Of a DNA stretch of 64,000 nt, positions 52,554 to 61,254 are shown piece by piece. The DNA comes from JBCCCJ01 sp039029315 (GTDB taxonomy: Bacteria > Bacteroidota > Bacteroidia > J057). A program made the position numbers and the translations under genes. How positions within the stretch are numbered: position 1 is the stretch's first letter; the number at the start of each line of letters is the position of its first letter. Location: contig JBCCGK010000025.1 in NCBI GenBank assembly GCA_039029315.1, positions 53,270 through 117,269 on the forward strand, written 5' to 3'. The notes under the pieces are model-generated. The model had not been told where the DNA came from and ran no database searches. It saw only the letters and a list, made by a program, of their open reading frames with translations.

Positions 52554-54434
52554 ATGAAGTCAAGAACAGTTCTATTCTTCTTTTTGATTCTCTCGCTTTC
52601 AAGCTATGGGCAGACAGGCATTCCTGTTCCTGAGATGTCCCATTGTGATAATCAGATCTCCAGTTTCCTCACACAGTTTGATATCCCGAGCGCAACGGTT
52701 GCTATCTCTAAAGATGGCAAACTGGTCTATATGCGTGGATTTGGACATGCAGACGCGGGAGGACAAGAAGCCACACAACCGTACCATATGTTTCGCATTG
52801 CCAGTGTCTCCAAACCCATTACTGCGATTGCCATCATGAACATGATCGAAGACAATGAACTCAGTCTGTCCGACACAGTCTTCGGCCCCAATGGTATTTT
52901 CGCCAACAACACCTATTTCAGCAATGCTACTGTGATGGATGATCGCATCTTTGATATCACAGTTCAGCACTTATTAGAACATTCAGGTGGCTGGGACAGA
53001 AACATCTCTTGCATCCCTAATCCTCCCAGTCCCTATCCCTGGAATTTCAATTCATGTGATCCGATTGTTTTCCCACTCCATGTAACGGAGGTATTGGGAG
53101 AAAGCAATCCCGTCAGCAAGCAGGCATTAGTCCGTTTTTTGATGGAAAAAGGTGTCAATTTTGACCCGGGAACACAGTATCAGTATTCCAATATTGGTTA
53201 TCTCACTTTGGGATTGATCATTGAAGAACTCACGGGCATGTCTTATGAAACTTATGTCAAAAGCAAAATTCTCGACCCGATTGGTAGTTTTGATATGTAC
53301 AACGCAAAAAATCTGCGGAAAGACAAACGAGAACGGGAAGGCGAATATGTCGGAAATGGATTCACAAACCTTGACATATTTGGAAATGGCACCCTTGTTC
53401 CCTGGGAATATGGGGGCATGAGTGTGGCTGCGATGGACGCCCATGGTGGATGGATCGCTTCGGCCAGAGATTTAACGCGTCTTTTGGTGGCAGTGGATGG
53501 ATTTGGTACAAAAGCAGATATCCTGACCTCCTCCTCCATTCAGACCATGACCACGGCATCAGCAGTCAATAACAATTATTCATTCGGATGGCAAGTCAAC
53601 AGTGCTGACAACTGGTGGCATACGGGAGCCATCGATGGGACAGCCAGTATTTGGGCACGGACAAGTGGTGGATATACCTGGGCAATCATCCTGAATAAAC
53701 GGGTGATTGATGCCAATTCTACAGCCTTTTGGACAGGTCTCGATGGGCTTCCCTGGTCTTGTGTTACCCAAACCAGCTCTTTTCCCTCGCATGACTTATT
53801 TGACTTTCCCAATGAGAATGCTTCTGATCTTAGCTTCAAGTCGGCAGGTGATTTTTCCACTACTGTTTCCTGGACAAATGGAAATGGAGACGGGCGAATC
53901 CTGATTGTCCAAGAAGATTCTGCGGTTTCTGAGTTTCCTTTAGATGGCACAGATTATACCGCAGATGCTGAGTTTGGGATGGGAGATGATCTGGGAGACG
54001 GACAGTACGTGGCTTTTGTTGGAGCAGGAAATTCTGTAACAGTTACCGGTCTGGATTCCGCCAAAACCTATCATTTCAGATTGTTTGAGTACAATAAGAA
54101 TACAACAACAGGGGATCATATCCTCTACCAATTGGCGCATTCAGCCATAGACAGTGCGACGACTCAGACTTCGACTAGCATTGCAGATCTGGAAGAGATG
54201 GGCATTCGCTTTTATCCCAATCCTGCTCAGGAATGGCTACAGGTAGAAACTCCTTCTTTGAGTCTAATCAATCAACTTGAACTTCGAAATATGCATGGGC
54301 AGCTTGTTAAGAGAATGTCTATCCAGGCTCTTCATAGCAAATTATTCCTCTCTGACTTACCTCCACAGATCTACGGCATTTCATTTTTCAAAGATGGACG
54401 GTTTGTTGGCAGTGGTCGTCTGATGAAACGATAA
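52554..54434 (+). CDS. Secreted serine beta-lactamase-family hydrolase with T9SS tail
   Basis: 626 residues. Signal peptide, then the class C beta-lactamase/esterase (pfam Beta-lactamase) domain: the SxxK motif is S84-V-S-K87 in IASVSKP, the Tyr motif YSN in QYQYSNIGYLT (about residue 203), and HTG in WWHTGAIDG in place of KTG (about 360). This suggests a D-Ala-D-Ala peptidase or esterase rather than an antibiotic-resistance enzyme. A fibronectin-like domain (VSWTNGNGDGRIL ... TYHFRLFEYN) and a T9SS type A sorting end (FYPNPAQEWLQVE) follow, so it is a surface-attached enzyme. A solo arm of the MITE-like repeat follows its stop. Confidence 0.88.
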   Translation: MKSRTVLFFFLILSLSSYGQTGIPVPEMSHCDNQISSFLTQFDIPSATVAISKDGKLVYMRGFGHADAGGQEATQPYHMFRIASVSKPITAIAIMNMIEDNELSLSDTVFGPNGIFANNTYFSNATVMDDRIFDITVQHLLEHSGGWDRNISCIPNPPSPYPWNFNSCDPIVFPLHVTEVLGESNPVSKQALVRFLMEKGVNFDPGTQYQYSNIGYLTLGLIIEELTGMSYETYVKSKILDPIGSFDMYNAKNLRKDKREREGEYVGNGFTNLDIFGNGTLVPWEYGGMSVAAMDAHGGWIASARDLTRLLVAVDGFGTKADILTSSSIQTMTTASAVNNNYSFGWQVNSADNWWHTGAIDGTASIWARTSGGYTWAIILNKRVIDANSTAFWTGLDGLPWSCVTQTSSFPSHDLFDFPNENASDLSFKSAGDFSTTVSWTNGNGDGRILIVQEDSAVSEFPLDGTDYTADAEFGMGDDLGDGQYVAFVGAGNSVTVTGLDSAKTYHFRLFEYNKNTTTGDHILYQLAHSAIDSATTQTSTSIADLEEMGIRFYPNPAQEWLQVETPSLSLINQLELRNMHGQLVKRMSIQALHSKLFLSDLPPQIYGISFFKDGRFVGSGRLMKR

Positions 54435-54436
54435 TA

Positions 54437-54486
54437 AGAGACTGTTTGAACATCTGTCACTTATTTTTTGTATGCGTCTTTTTTCC
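54437..54486. repeat. Solo arm of the MITE-like repeat
   Basis: AGAGACTGTTTGAACATCTG and the next ~30 bases differ by only a few bases from the right arm of the element at 16525-16686 read in reverse. It begins directly at the stop of the previous gene, as in the first copy. No partner arm is seen nearby. Confidence 0.7.
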
Positions 54487-54537
54487 TTTCGGCTTAACAA
54501 TTCCCTTAGCATACCCACTCTATTAACCCAAATTTGT

Positions 54538-55077
54538 ATGAAGTCTTATTTGTTGTCAGCCACACTCATATTTTTTTTCAGCTCCCAACTTTGGGCCCAG
54601 ACAGACAAAGGCAATGTGCTTATTGGCGGCTCTTTCAGTATCAAAAACACAAGTTCGCTTGGAGAAGGCACCTTTTACCTGGGGCTCTTTCCTGATGTTG
54701 GATATTTTGTGATAGACAATCTGGCTGTAGGAGCTTATCTCCCGATTTCAACCAATAGAGCGCCACAGTACAGCACCACCAATATTGGCCTTTCGCCCTT
54801 TGCACGATACTATTTTTATGCGATGGAGCGAGCTCGAATATTTGGAGAAGCAGAACTAGGAATTCGAAGTTGGACCTCCTCTGTCAGAGGGGACAAAGAA
54901 TCCCAAACTGGTAGAAAAGCTGGTCTTGGTTTAGGTCTTGCCTATTTTTTACGCTCGATGATTGCTCTAGAAACATCACTAAATCTCCAGCGGACCAGTT
55001 GGAGTGAATCGCCGACAGAAACGGAGTTTGGTTTGCGAGTTGGGCTTCAGATTTATTTGGATTCTTTGTCAAAATGA
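54538..55077 (+). CDS. Outer-membrane beta-barrel protein (small, OmpW/OmpA-barrel-like)
   Basis: 179 residues from the ATG at 54538 (MKSYLLSATLIFFF signal). Alternating strands with Gly and aromatic residues: GSFSIKNTSSLGEGTFYLGLFPDVGYFVIDNLAVGAY, SPFARYYFYAMERARIFGEAELGIRSW, KAGLGLGLAYFLRSMIALETSLNLQR, closing with FGLRVGLQIYL. Eight strands are plausible. A porin-like or structural outer-membrane role is inferred; no ligand clue. Upstream start codons in the same frame are in the repeat and were not used. Confidence 0.82.
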   Translation: MKSYLLSATLIFFFSSQLWAQTDKGNVLIGGSFSIKNTSSLGEGTFYLGLFPDVGYFVIDNLAVGAYLPISTNRAPQYSTTNIGLSPFARYYFYAMERARIFGEAELGIRSWTSSVRGDKESQTGRKAGLGLGLAYFLRSMIALETSLNLQRTSWSESPTETEFGLRVGLQIYLDSLSK

Positions 55078-55104
55078 GACAAGCAGGATTTTTGAATCAT
55101 GAAT

Positions 55105-55142
55105 TCTCTGTAGCGACAGATTGCAATCTGTCGCTACAGAGA
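55105..55142. repeat. Perfect 38-bp palindrome
   Basis: TCTCTGTAGCGACAGATTG followed immediately by its exact reverse complement (19-bp arms, no spacer; TTGCAA at the centre). It lies 28 bases past the barrel-gene stop and 77 bases before the sigma-factor gene. No T-run, so more like a REP-type element or regulator site than a terminator. Confidence 0.8.
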
Positions 55143-55218
55143 TACTTATCGAATATCTGAATTTTTGTATCTTCGAAGGTAGGTCTGACCTATTATTAGA
55201 TCGATCCTTTGGAGCCTT

Positions 55219-55815
55219 ATGAATGAACGAATCTTTCAACAAGTAACGCAGCAAATCCAGACCGGAGATGCACGAGGCTTGCAATATGTATTTGAACAGA
55301 GTAGCCGATACTGTGTTCGGACGCTGATCAAGAAGACCGGATGTGAACTCGCTGATGCAGAGGATATTTTTATGGATGCGATCTTGATTTTTAGAGAAAA
55401 TGTGCTGACAGGCAAGCTCAAATATCTCAGTAATTTGCGCACCTACCTGTTTGGAATCTGCTGGAATGTCTGGCGAGATCTAAACAGAGCCAGAAGCAAA
55501 TGGCGAAATGAGCAAAACGAAATTGAGCGGCAGGTCTATCTGCTGGTAGGGCAGGAGGATCGCCCATTTGCCTGGGAAGATCAGGAAGAGATGCGACAGC
55601 AAGTGCGATTGGTCAGTCATGCCTTGAATCAACTAAGCGATAAGTGTCGGGAATTGCTCAATTATGTCTATATCGAACAACGGCCACAAAAGGAAATCGC
55701 CAATTTGATGAAATTTGCGAGTCCCAATGTCGTAAAGGTGACCCGCCATCGCTGCTATCAACAGTGGATCAAGCGAATCGAAACTGCCAAAACTCAGCCC
55801 CATGGAAGCCAATGA
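55219..55815 (+). CDS. ECF-type RNA polymerase sigma factor
   Basis: 198 residues. Region 2: ADAEDIFMDAILIFRENV and SNLRTYLFGICWNVWRD, the ECF sigma-2 segment. Region 4: HALNQLSDKCRELLNYVYIEQRPQKEIANLMKF, with a helix-turn-helix ending VVKVTRHRCYQQW. Typical of extracytoplasmic-function factors that respond to envelope signals. Its last 14 bases overlap the next gene, which encodes an anti-sigma-like membrane protein, so the pair is co-translated. Confidence 0.92.
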   Translation: MNERIFQQVTQQIQTGDARGLQYVFEQSSRYCVRTLIKKTGCELADAEDIFMDAILIFRENVLTGKLKYLSNLRTYLFGICWNVWRDLNRARSKWRNEQNEIERQVYLLVGQEDRPFAWEDQEEMRQQVRLVSHALNQLSDKCRELLNYVYIEQRPQKEIANLMKFASPNVVKVTRHRCYQQWIKRIETAKTQPHGSQ

Positions 55816-56545
55816 TGTAATCCTCATATCGGACTACCTTGCAGGAGACCTTCAGCCGGAGGAACGCAAATCCGTCGAGGAACGGATGGCACAAGATCCT
55901 GACTTTGCTGGCTTGTTCAAAGAGCAAGAAGCGCAGTTGGTGGTACTTCAGGCCGTGAAAAGGAGTGAGACCAAGGAGCAGATTCGCCAGCAATATGAAG
56001 CGTTTCGACAACAAGAACCCGCGAGGCAACTCAACAACAGCCGTTTATGGCAGTATGGTGCGATTGCTGCTACGATGCTTGTCTTGCTTCTCGCCTTCTG
56101 GCAGTTACGACCTACCTCCCCTTCTCCAGAACAATTGGCGATGGGATATCTTGAACCTTTTCCGATCAATATGGATCGAGGCAGCTTGCCGCAGGATGCG
56201 CTGGCCATGCAGGATTCTGCGTATCAGTTGTATCGCACCGGCGCATTTGAAGCGGCTCGTCCTTTATTGATAGACCTTCATCGATTGAGTCCTGAGGATC
56301 AGGCAATCAAGATGTATCTGGCAGAAAGTCATAGCCAGACAGGCCATTATCTGGATGCTGTCGGTTTATTCGAAGAATTGAGTGAGGATTCTCCGTATCC
56401 GGATGCTGCCCAATGGCGTCTGGCCTTGAATCTTATTTTGGCAGGAGAAAAGGAAAGAGCGGTGTCTATCCTTGAGCAGATTCAGGCAGGTTCTCATTAC
56501 AAAGAGAAGGATGCAAAAAGATTATTGGAAGAATTGCAGGACTAG
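55802..56545 (+). CDS. Anti-sigma-like membrane protein with periplasmic TPRs
   Basis: 247 residues. The N-terminal 75 residues are cytoplasmic and resemble an anti-sigma domain: LISDYLAGDLQPEERKSVEERMAQDPDFAGLF, a pattern like zinc-less anti-sigma proteins. A membrane helix follows (YGAIAATMLVLLLAFW, about residues 82-100), then a periplasmic part with three TPR units (SAYQLYRTGAFEAARPLLIDL; YLAESHSQTGHYLDAVGLFEEL). Overlapping the sigma factor gene, it most likely holds the sigma factor until an envelope signal reaches the TPR part. Both CHAT proteins in this window also carry TPRs; a direct link is conjecture. Confidence 0.82.
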   Translation: MEANDVILISDYLAGDLQPEERKSVEERMAQDPDFAGLFKEQEAQLVVLQAVKRSETKEQIRQQYEAFRQQEPARQLNNSRLWQYGAIAATMLVLLLAFWQLRPTSPSPEQLAMGYLEPFPINMDRGSLPQDALAMQDSAYQLYRTGAFEAARPLLIDLHRLSPEDQAIKMYLAESHSQTGHYLDAVGLFEELSEDSPYPDAAQWRLALNLILAGEKERAVSILEQIQAGSHYKEKDAKRLLEELQD

Positions 56546-56895
56546 GGAGTTGTTGGGGGGCTTTTTTTCTTACGTTTTGGCATGTCAAATATGTGCGTTC
56601 TTGCTACTTTTTTCCGCAAAAAGTAGCAAAAAACTCTAAACGGGCAAACCAAGGCCTTCACACGCCCCATCCGCCCACGCCCGTTTAATCACCAACCCGC
56701 AAGCTTGAAAACTTTGTTGGTGTCCCCAAATGAGGCACCACTGACAAATTGCTGATTTTCAAATCATTAAAATCCAAAAAAGCAAATTAAAAGATTGTTA
56801 GTTTGTCGGTCTTGATATAGGTATTATAGGTGGGATTTTCTTCCAAAAATGAACAATCCTTGTTTCCTTCCTTCAAGAATGGCTAGATTTAAAAG
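56546..56895. other. 350-base gap with two dyads, upstream of the propeller kinase
   Basis: Contains a 12-bp perfect hairpin (TTGCTACTTTTT with its complement, 56601-56629), an AAACGGGC/GCCCGTTT dyad (about 56638-56686), then an AT-rich stretch before the kinase start. The first part looks like a Bacteroidota dispersed repeat; the hairpin followed by A's and preceded by T's could terminate transcription in either direction. No gene seen. Confidence 0.6.
56601..56629. terminator. Hairpin, possible terminator of the sigma/anti-sigma pair
   Basis: TTGCTACTTTTT and AAAAAGTAGCAA form a 12-bp perfect stem with a 5-base loop, 56 bases after the stop of the anti-sigma-like gene. An A-run follows, so on the minus strand it resembles a terminator too. 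Confidence 0.5.
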
Positions 56896-59800
56896 ATGAA
56901 GCCTTCTTATCTATCATTAGGAATTGTATTGTTGCTTGGCCTCCACGTGCAAGCCACGGCACAGTTATCTTCCGTAAGATTTCGACAATATCATGCAGAG
57001 GATGGGCTTTCTCATGGATCTATCTATTCTTTGATGGAAGATCATCAAGGCTATATCTGGATGGGCACGGCGGATGGTCTCAACCGATTTGACGGTCATG
57101 AATTTGAGGTATTCAGGCATGATCCCAGAGAGCCACAAGGATTGAGTACCTCCAGTTATTTCATGACCATGATGGAAGATTCTCATGGCAATGTCTGGAT
57201 TGGGACTTCCCGCAAAAGTGCCAATATCTACCATCGATCCTCAGAAAGATTCATTGCTCTTCCACATATCCCAAGTTATCCAAAGGAAAGTCAGCCTTAT
57301 TTCATCAGAGATTTTCTGGAGGATGTCTCTGGCAGGATTTGGATGGCCACTTCTCAAGAGTTGATGTATGCGGAACATTATGATCCATCAATGCCGGATT
57401 CTGTTAGCTGGGCCCTCTTTGACTGTCCCGGCGATCGTCCCTTCCATTGTCCGATAGATATTTATGACCTTGAAATCGCGCCCAACAATCGCATGTGGAT
57501 TGGAACAACAAATGGGCTGGGCTTGCTTGATCCCGCCAAGGGAAGCTTTCATTTATATTCTTCTGAATCGAATCCACAGACAGGTCCATCTGCCCTCAAA
57601 ATTGTTCATGAAATCCTTCCTGATCCGGATGGAGAAAGTTTATGGATAGCGACAGATACTTATGGACTGCTCCGTCTTTGGTTCGATGATCTGGAACAAG
57701 ATTTCCCACAGCTCGTGCGTCATCAGCAGTATGTTGCCACCCAAAAGCAAGGGAAAACAAGTATCACCAACAATCGAATGCTAGCCCTGGCGATGGACAA
57801 AGAAGGGAATCTATGGGTAGGAACAGGATTTGGCCTGAACCAATATCATCGGGATTCAGACTCCTTCACCTACCACCTGCACAAGGATGGGAGTTCCAGT
57901 ACGATCAGCCAAGATTATATTCGATCCATGTGTTTCTCTGAGACCGGGGACCTCTGGCTCGGAACAGATGTGGGATTAACGCTTTTGCCAAGCAAGCAAA
58001 AACCCTTTCACTTATATTATCAGGAACTGATCGATGTAGGCAAGCGACAAAATACTACTCCTCATTCTTACTTTCTGGACGAACAGAGTCAAACGCTCTG
58101 GGTAGGAACAAGTGGAGGCCTGAACAAGATTGATCGAAAGTCTGGAAAAAGAGTTCGACATTATTATGATCTGCTTGATCCGGCCAAACTCACGTATCCT
58201 TTTGTCAAAAATTTGTTTAAAGGCTATGATGGAAAACTCTGGGCAATGACAGCTACAGCCCTACAGCCATATGATCAGGCAACCAACACCTTCCAGAGAG
58301 AAGTGTTTTGGGAAGAGAGTCGCAATTATGGCGGATCTGGCGCCAAACCAGGGAGAACCTATTGGTCTGTCTGGCCCGAATCTGATTCCATGTATTGGTT
58401 GGGTGCAAACGAGGGATTGGTTCGATTTAACCCACAAACCAAAGAGGAAGATCTCTTCCCTATGGAGCCCAAAAGAGCTGTAATTACAATTCATCGCAAA
58501 CTAGATGGCAAACTCTGGATAGGAACGGCACATGGGATGTTTTTGTTCGATGAGGAGCTTGAAGCCTTTGAGTTGTTTGAAGGCTATACTCCTGAGTCGC
58601 GTATCTTGTTGAAGACCAATGTCAAGGATTTTCACAGATCCAGGGACGGGATTTTCTGGATTGCCAGTTTGAGTGGCTTGTATCGCATAGATGAATCAGC
58701 CCAAACGATTCGGAATTATGATCGCTATTCTGGCTTATCCAACTCAGGCATTCGGAGCATAGAAGAGGATGCACAAGGACGGCTCTGGTTGGGCAGCCTT
58801 GATGGCTTGATCTGTTTTGACCCAAAGACCGAAAGCAGCCAAACTTATACCGTCGGAGATGGGCTTCAAGCCAGAGAGTTTTACACAAGATCCTCTTATG
58901 TCAGTCCTTCAGGCGAAATGTTTTTCGGTGGCGGAAGAGGATTCAATTATTTTCATCCAGACAGTATTCGTCCCAATCCAAACCTCCCTAATGTACATGT
59001 GACCGGGCTCAAATTGTTCAATACCCCAGTTCCGGTTGGACAAGCAGATACCTCCCGCAATCTTCGCGGTTTTTTTCTCCCTCAAAGCATCAGTCAATTG
59101 CCTGAAATCAGCCTGACCTATCAACACAGGGTCTTCACACTAGAATTCACCGCCATAGAATTTACTCAACCAGATGAGAACCAACTCGCTTATCAGTTGG
59201 AAGGCTTCGATCCAGATTGGACCTATTGTGGGAATTGTCGATCAGCAACCTACACCAATCTCGACCCAGGCAGCTATACCTTCCGCGTCAAAGCCAGTAA
59301 CAATGATGGGGTGTGGAATGAGGAAGGAACAAGTATTCTGATCACCATTTCTCCCCCGTGGTGGAAAACGCTCTGGGCCTATGGCTTGTATGTCCTGCTA
59401 GCCATTGCTGCCATCTATGGCATCATCCGCCTCCGAACGCAAGAGATCCGCCGCGAACTCGCTGTCAAAGCCCGATTGCAACAGGCCAAAATGGAAGAAA
59501 GAGAGAATACCCGTTCAGAAGCTTCTCGTGATTTTCACGATGAAGCTGGCAACAAAATCACCAAACTTTCTCTCTATACCGGTCTGCTCCAACGCCAACT
59601 GTCTGCCAATGAGCAAGCGCTTGATTATCTGGAAAGTATTCAGAAAAACATTCGAGACTTGTCTGGGGGCATGCGTGATTTTATTTGGGTGCTTGATCCG
59701 AAGCAGGATGATCTCAGATCTACCTTGAGTCGAATTCGGGATTTTGGTGCTGGCCTGTTTCAGGATTCAGAAATTGCCTTTCAGTACGAAGAGGATTTTA

Positions 59801-60111
59801 GCGGCCCGGAACCAGAGCGATTGCCCGTCAAGACCAAACGACATCTGCTGATGATCTGCAAAGAGGCCATGCACAATGCCTTGAAGTATGCTCAGTGTAG
59901 CAGCTTCCAGATGAAGGTTGAGCAGGTGGGCGGACAATTGTTCATTCATCTGACGGATGATGGATTGGGCTTCAACACACCCGATCAATCAAAGGGATAT
60001 GGCCTGGGCAATATGAAAGCCAGAGCAAAAGAGATAGGCGGGAGTCTTGACATCCATTCTCAGCCGGGGATGGGGACGCGGATTGTGTTGGGATTCGCGG
60101 TGTCATGTTAG
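56896..60111 (+). CDS. Sensor histidine kinase with two-component-propeller input
   Basis: 1071 residues. Signal peptide, then ~14 'Reg_prop' repeats forming two seven-bladed propellers (residues ~30-720; e.g. HGSIYSLMEDHQGYIWMGTADGLNRFDG). A Y_Y_Y domain follows (~730-815, FTLEFTAIEFTQPDENQLAYQLEG), one membrane helix (~824-846), a dimerisation/phosphoacceptor helix with His at ~881 in RDFHDEAGNKI, and a GHKL ATPase with N-box EAMHNALKYA (~990) and G-boxes DDGLGF and GYGLGNM. The HisKA_3-like type usually pairs with a LuxR-type regulator. Unlike Bacteroides hybrid systems, it carries no receiver or AraC domain. Its partner is not adjacent; the regulator at 63189 is a candidate. Confidence 0.93.
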   Translation: MKPSYLSLGIVLLLGLHVQATAQLSSVRFRQYHAEDGLSHGSIYSLMEDHQGYIWMGTADGLNRFDGHEFEVFRHDPREPQGLSTSSYFMTMMEDSHGNVWIGTSRKSANIYHRSSERFIALPHIPSYPKESQPYFIRDFLEDVSGRIWMATSQELMYAEHYDPSMPDSVSWALFDCPGDRPFHCPIDIYDLEIAPNNRMWIGTTNGLGLLDPAKGSFHLYSSESNPQTGPSALKIVHEILPDPDGESLWIATDTYGLLRLWFDDLEQDFPQLVRHQQYVATQKQGKTSITNNRMLALAMDKEGNLWVGTGFGLNQYHRDSDSFTYHLHKDGSSSTISQDYIRSMCFSETGDLWLGTDVGLTLLPSKQKPFHLYYQELIDVGKRQNTTPHSYFLDEQSQTLWVGTSGGLNKIDRKSGKRVRHYYDLLDPAKLTYPFVKNLFKGYDGKLWAMTATALQPYDQATNTFQREVFWEESRNYGGSGAKPGRTYWSVWPESDSMYWLGANEGLVRFNPQTKEEDLFPMEPKRAVITIHRKLDGKLWIGTAHGMFLFDEELEAFELFEGYTPESRILLKTNVKDFHRSRDGIFWIASLSGLYRIDESAQTIRNYDRYSGLSNSGIRSIEEDAQGRLWLGSLDGLICFDPKTESSQTYTVGDGLQAREFYTRSSYVSPSGEMFFGGGRGFNYFHPDSIRPNPNLPNVHVTGLKLFNTPVPVGQADTSRNLRGFFLPQSISQLPEISLTYQHRVFTLEFTAIEFTQPDENQLAYQLEGFDPDWTYCGNCRSATYTNLDPGSYTFRVKASNNDGVWNEEGTSILITISPPWWKTLWAYGLYVLLAIAAIYGIIRLRTQEIRRELAVKARLQQAKMEERENTRSEASRDFHDEAGNKITKLSLYTGLLQRQLSANEQALDYLESIQKNIRDLSGGMRDFIWVLDPKQDDLRSTLSRIRDFGAGLFQDSEIAFQYEEDFSGPEPERLPVKTKRHLLMICKEAMHNALKYAQCSSFQMKVEQVGGQLFIHLTDDGLGFNTPDQSKGYGLGNMKARAKEIGGSLDIHSQPGMGTRIVLGFAVSC

Positions 60112-60157
60112 ACTCTGATTTCCTCTCTGATATTGGAAGGAAATTACCTAACAAGAC

Positions 60158-60185
60158 AAAAAAAAAAGGGGAGCAAAGGCTCCCC
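60158..60185 (-). terminator. Rho-independent terminator for the minus-strand pair of small genes
   Basis: Stem GGGGAGC (60168-60174) with GCTCCCC (60179-60185). Read on the minus strand, it is followed by ten consecutive T (60167-60158). It lies 10 bases past the stop of the 54-residue gene, strong support that transcription really runs on that strand here. Confidence 0.88.
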
Positions 60186-60195
60186 TCTCTCAACT

Positions 60196-60360
60196 TCAAC
60201 CTGGTTCGGCAAGAATTCGCCGTTTGAGTTTTTGCCAACTTCTCTCTTGTCGGATGCGTTTTTCCTTCTCTGATTCTTTGAGGTGAAGGGCCTCCAACAA
60301 TTGTTCTCTGAAAGCTTCCTCCTGTGAAGGAGTAGCCTTTGGCGCACATGGGGTTAACAT
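60196..60360 (-). CDS. Small charged protein of unknown function
   Basis: 54 residues from an ATG at 60360 (MLTPCAPKATPSQEEAF). Almost entirely a charged helix: FREQLLEALHLKESEKEKRIRQERSWQKLKRRILAEPG. A longer frame from 60477 would overlap the previous gene and adds an unrelated hydrophobic stretch. The good terminator after it and the 56-base distance to the gene before it suggest a two-gene unit. Could be a small regulator or partner protein; no family recognised. Confidence 0.55.
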   Translation of the reverse strand: MLTPCAPKATPSQEEAFREQLLEALHLKESEKEKRIRQERSWQKLKRRILAEPG

Positions 60361-60416
60361 AGGATTGGGTAGCTTAGTGAGTGTAAAAAACAGAGGGATG
60401 ATAAAATTACAGACCG

Positions 60417-60917
60417 TTATGATCCCTTTTGGCAGAGTGTGTAGATTCTTTGAATGTCTCCTTGATCGGTCTGACAATTGACAATCAGATAGTGATTGGA
60501 AAAGGATCGAATATGGCTTATTTCAGGAGGCTGAATGGAACTGGCGTCTGCAGTAAGTTGCTGACCATCATAAGTCAGTTTCAAACTGTCCTCTCCGTTC
60601 TCTACTTCCCAATAGCCTCTAAGCTCCGAATGTGAATTAAACTCAATGAAGGTTTGATCTTTACTCAATGCCAAAAAGGAAGGGTCAAATCCCGTTTTTC
60701 GCAATACATATGCAGGAGGTGCGTAAGATCTTTCTTCCAGCAATTGAAATTGAAGATGCTTATGTTTTTTTAGCAATTTTTGGAGGGAAGAGATATGTTG
60801 TTGTTTCGAGGGACTGTTGAAACATTCGTCTATCGCATCTCCGACTTGCTGCATGAAGAGCTGACACTTACCAACAAAAGTGAGGGGGAGGCGGGCTTGC
60901 AATTGGGTAGGGTTCAT
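60417..60917 (-). CDS. Hypothetical protein
   Basis: 166 residues. No signal peptide or membrane segment. N-terminal helix region (QLFMQQVGDAIDECFNSPSKQQHISSLQKLLKKHKHLQFQ), then a beta-rich half (SYAPPAYVLRKTGFDPSFLALSKDQTFIEFNSHSELRGYWEVEN, LKLTYDGQQLTADASS) ending YLIVNCQTDQGDIQRIY. No family recognised. Situated between the two kinase genes on the opposite strand; the promoter region is shared with the second kinase. Confidence 0.65.
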   Translation of the reverse strand: MNPTQLQARLPLTFVGKCQLFMQQVGDAIDECFNSPSKQQHISSLQKLLKKHKHLQFQLLEERSYAPPAYVLRKTGFDPSFLALSKDQTFIEFNSHSELRGYWEVENGEDSLKLTYDGQQLTADASSIQPPEISHIRSFSNHYLIVNCQTDQGDIQRIYTLCQKGS

Positions 60918-61254
60918 AGGAATTATTTTGGAATTCTTTGCCTGAATAAAATTGAGCGTCTTGTTGTTCCCTCAAAAAGACAAATTACATTCCAGCACAT
61001 CCAAACATTTGCAAAATACTCAAAATCAAACACTTACCACCATAACCTATTTTCTCACTTTCTCTAAATCTGAGAAATTGAGTTTCATATTTGGAAAAAT
61101 CGGACCACTTTCTTTCTGATTTATTCTCTACATATATTTTGTTGGCCTCTCATGTATATCGAAAATCATAATACTTGCCCCCTCTAAACTATTCAGAATA
61201 TTGAAAATCAGAAAAGGCTTGCTAACTTGTGCTGTATATATCCATGAGACATTC
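60918..61254. other. 337-base divergent region before the TPR kinase
   Basis: AT-rich region between the hypothetical gene and the TPR kinase gene. Expected to contain both promoters, but no exact TAnnTTTG with correctly spaced TTG was found. No RNA gene or strong hairpin seen. A TTG-initiated extension of the kinase frame begins at 61201 but was not used. Confidence 0.5.

Noticed and set aside
52554..54434. Antibiotic-resistance beta-lactamase
   Set aside because: KTG is replaced by HTG, and the T9SS tail and Fn3-like domain point to a surface hydrolase; resistance cannot be supported.
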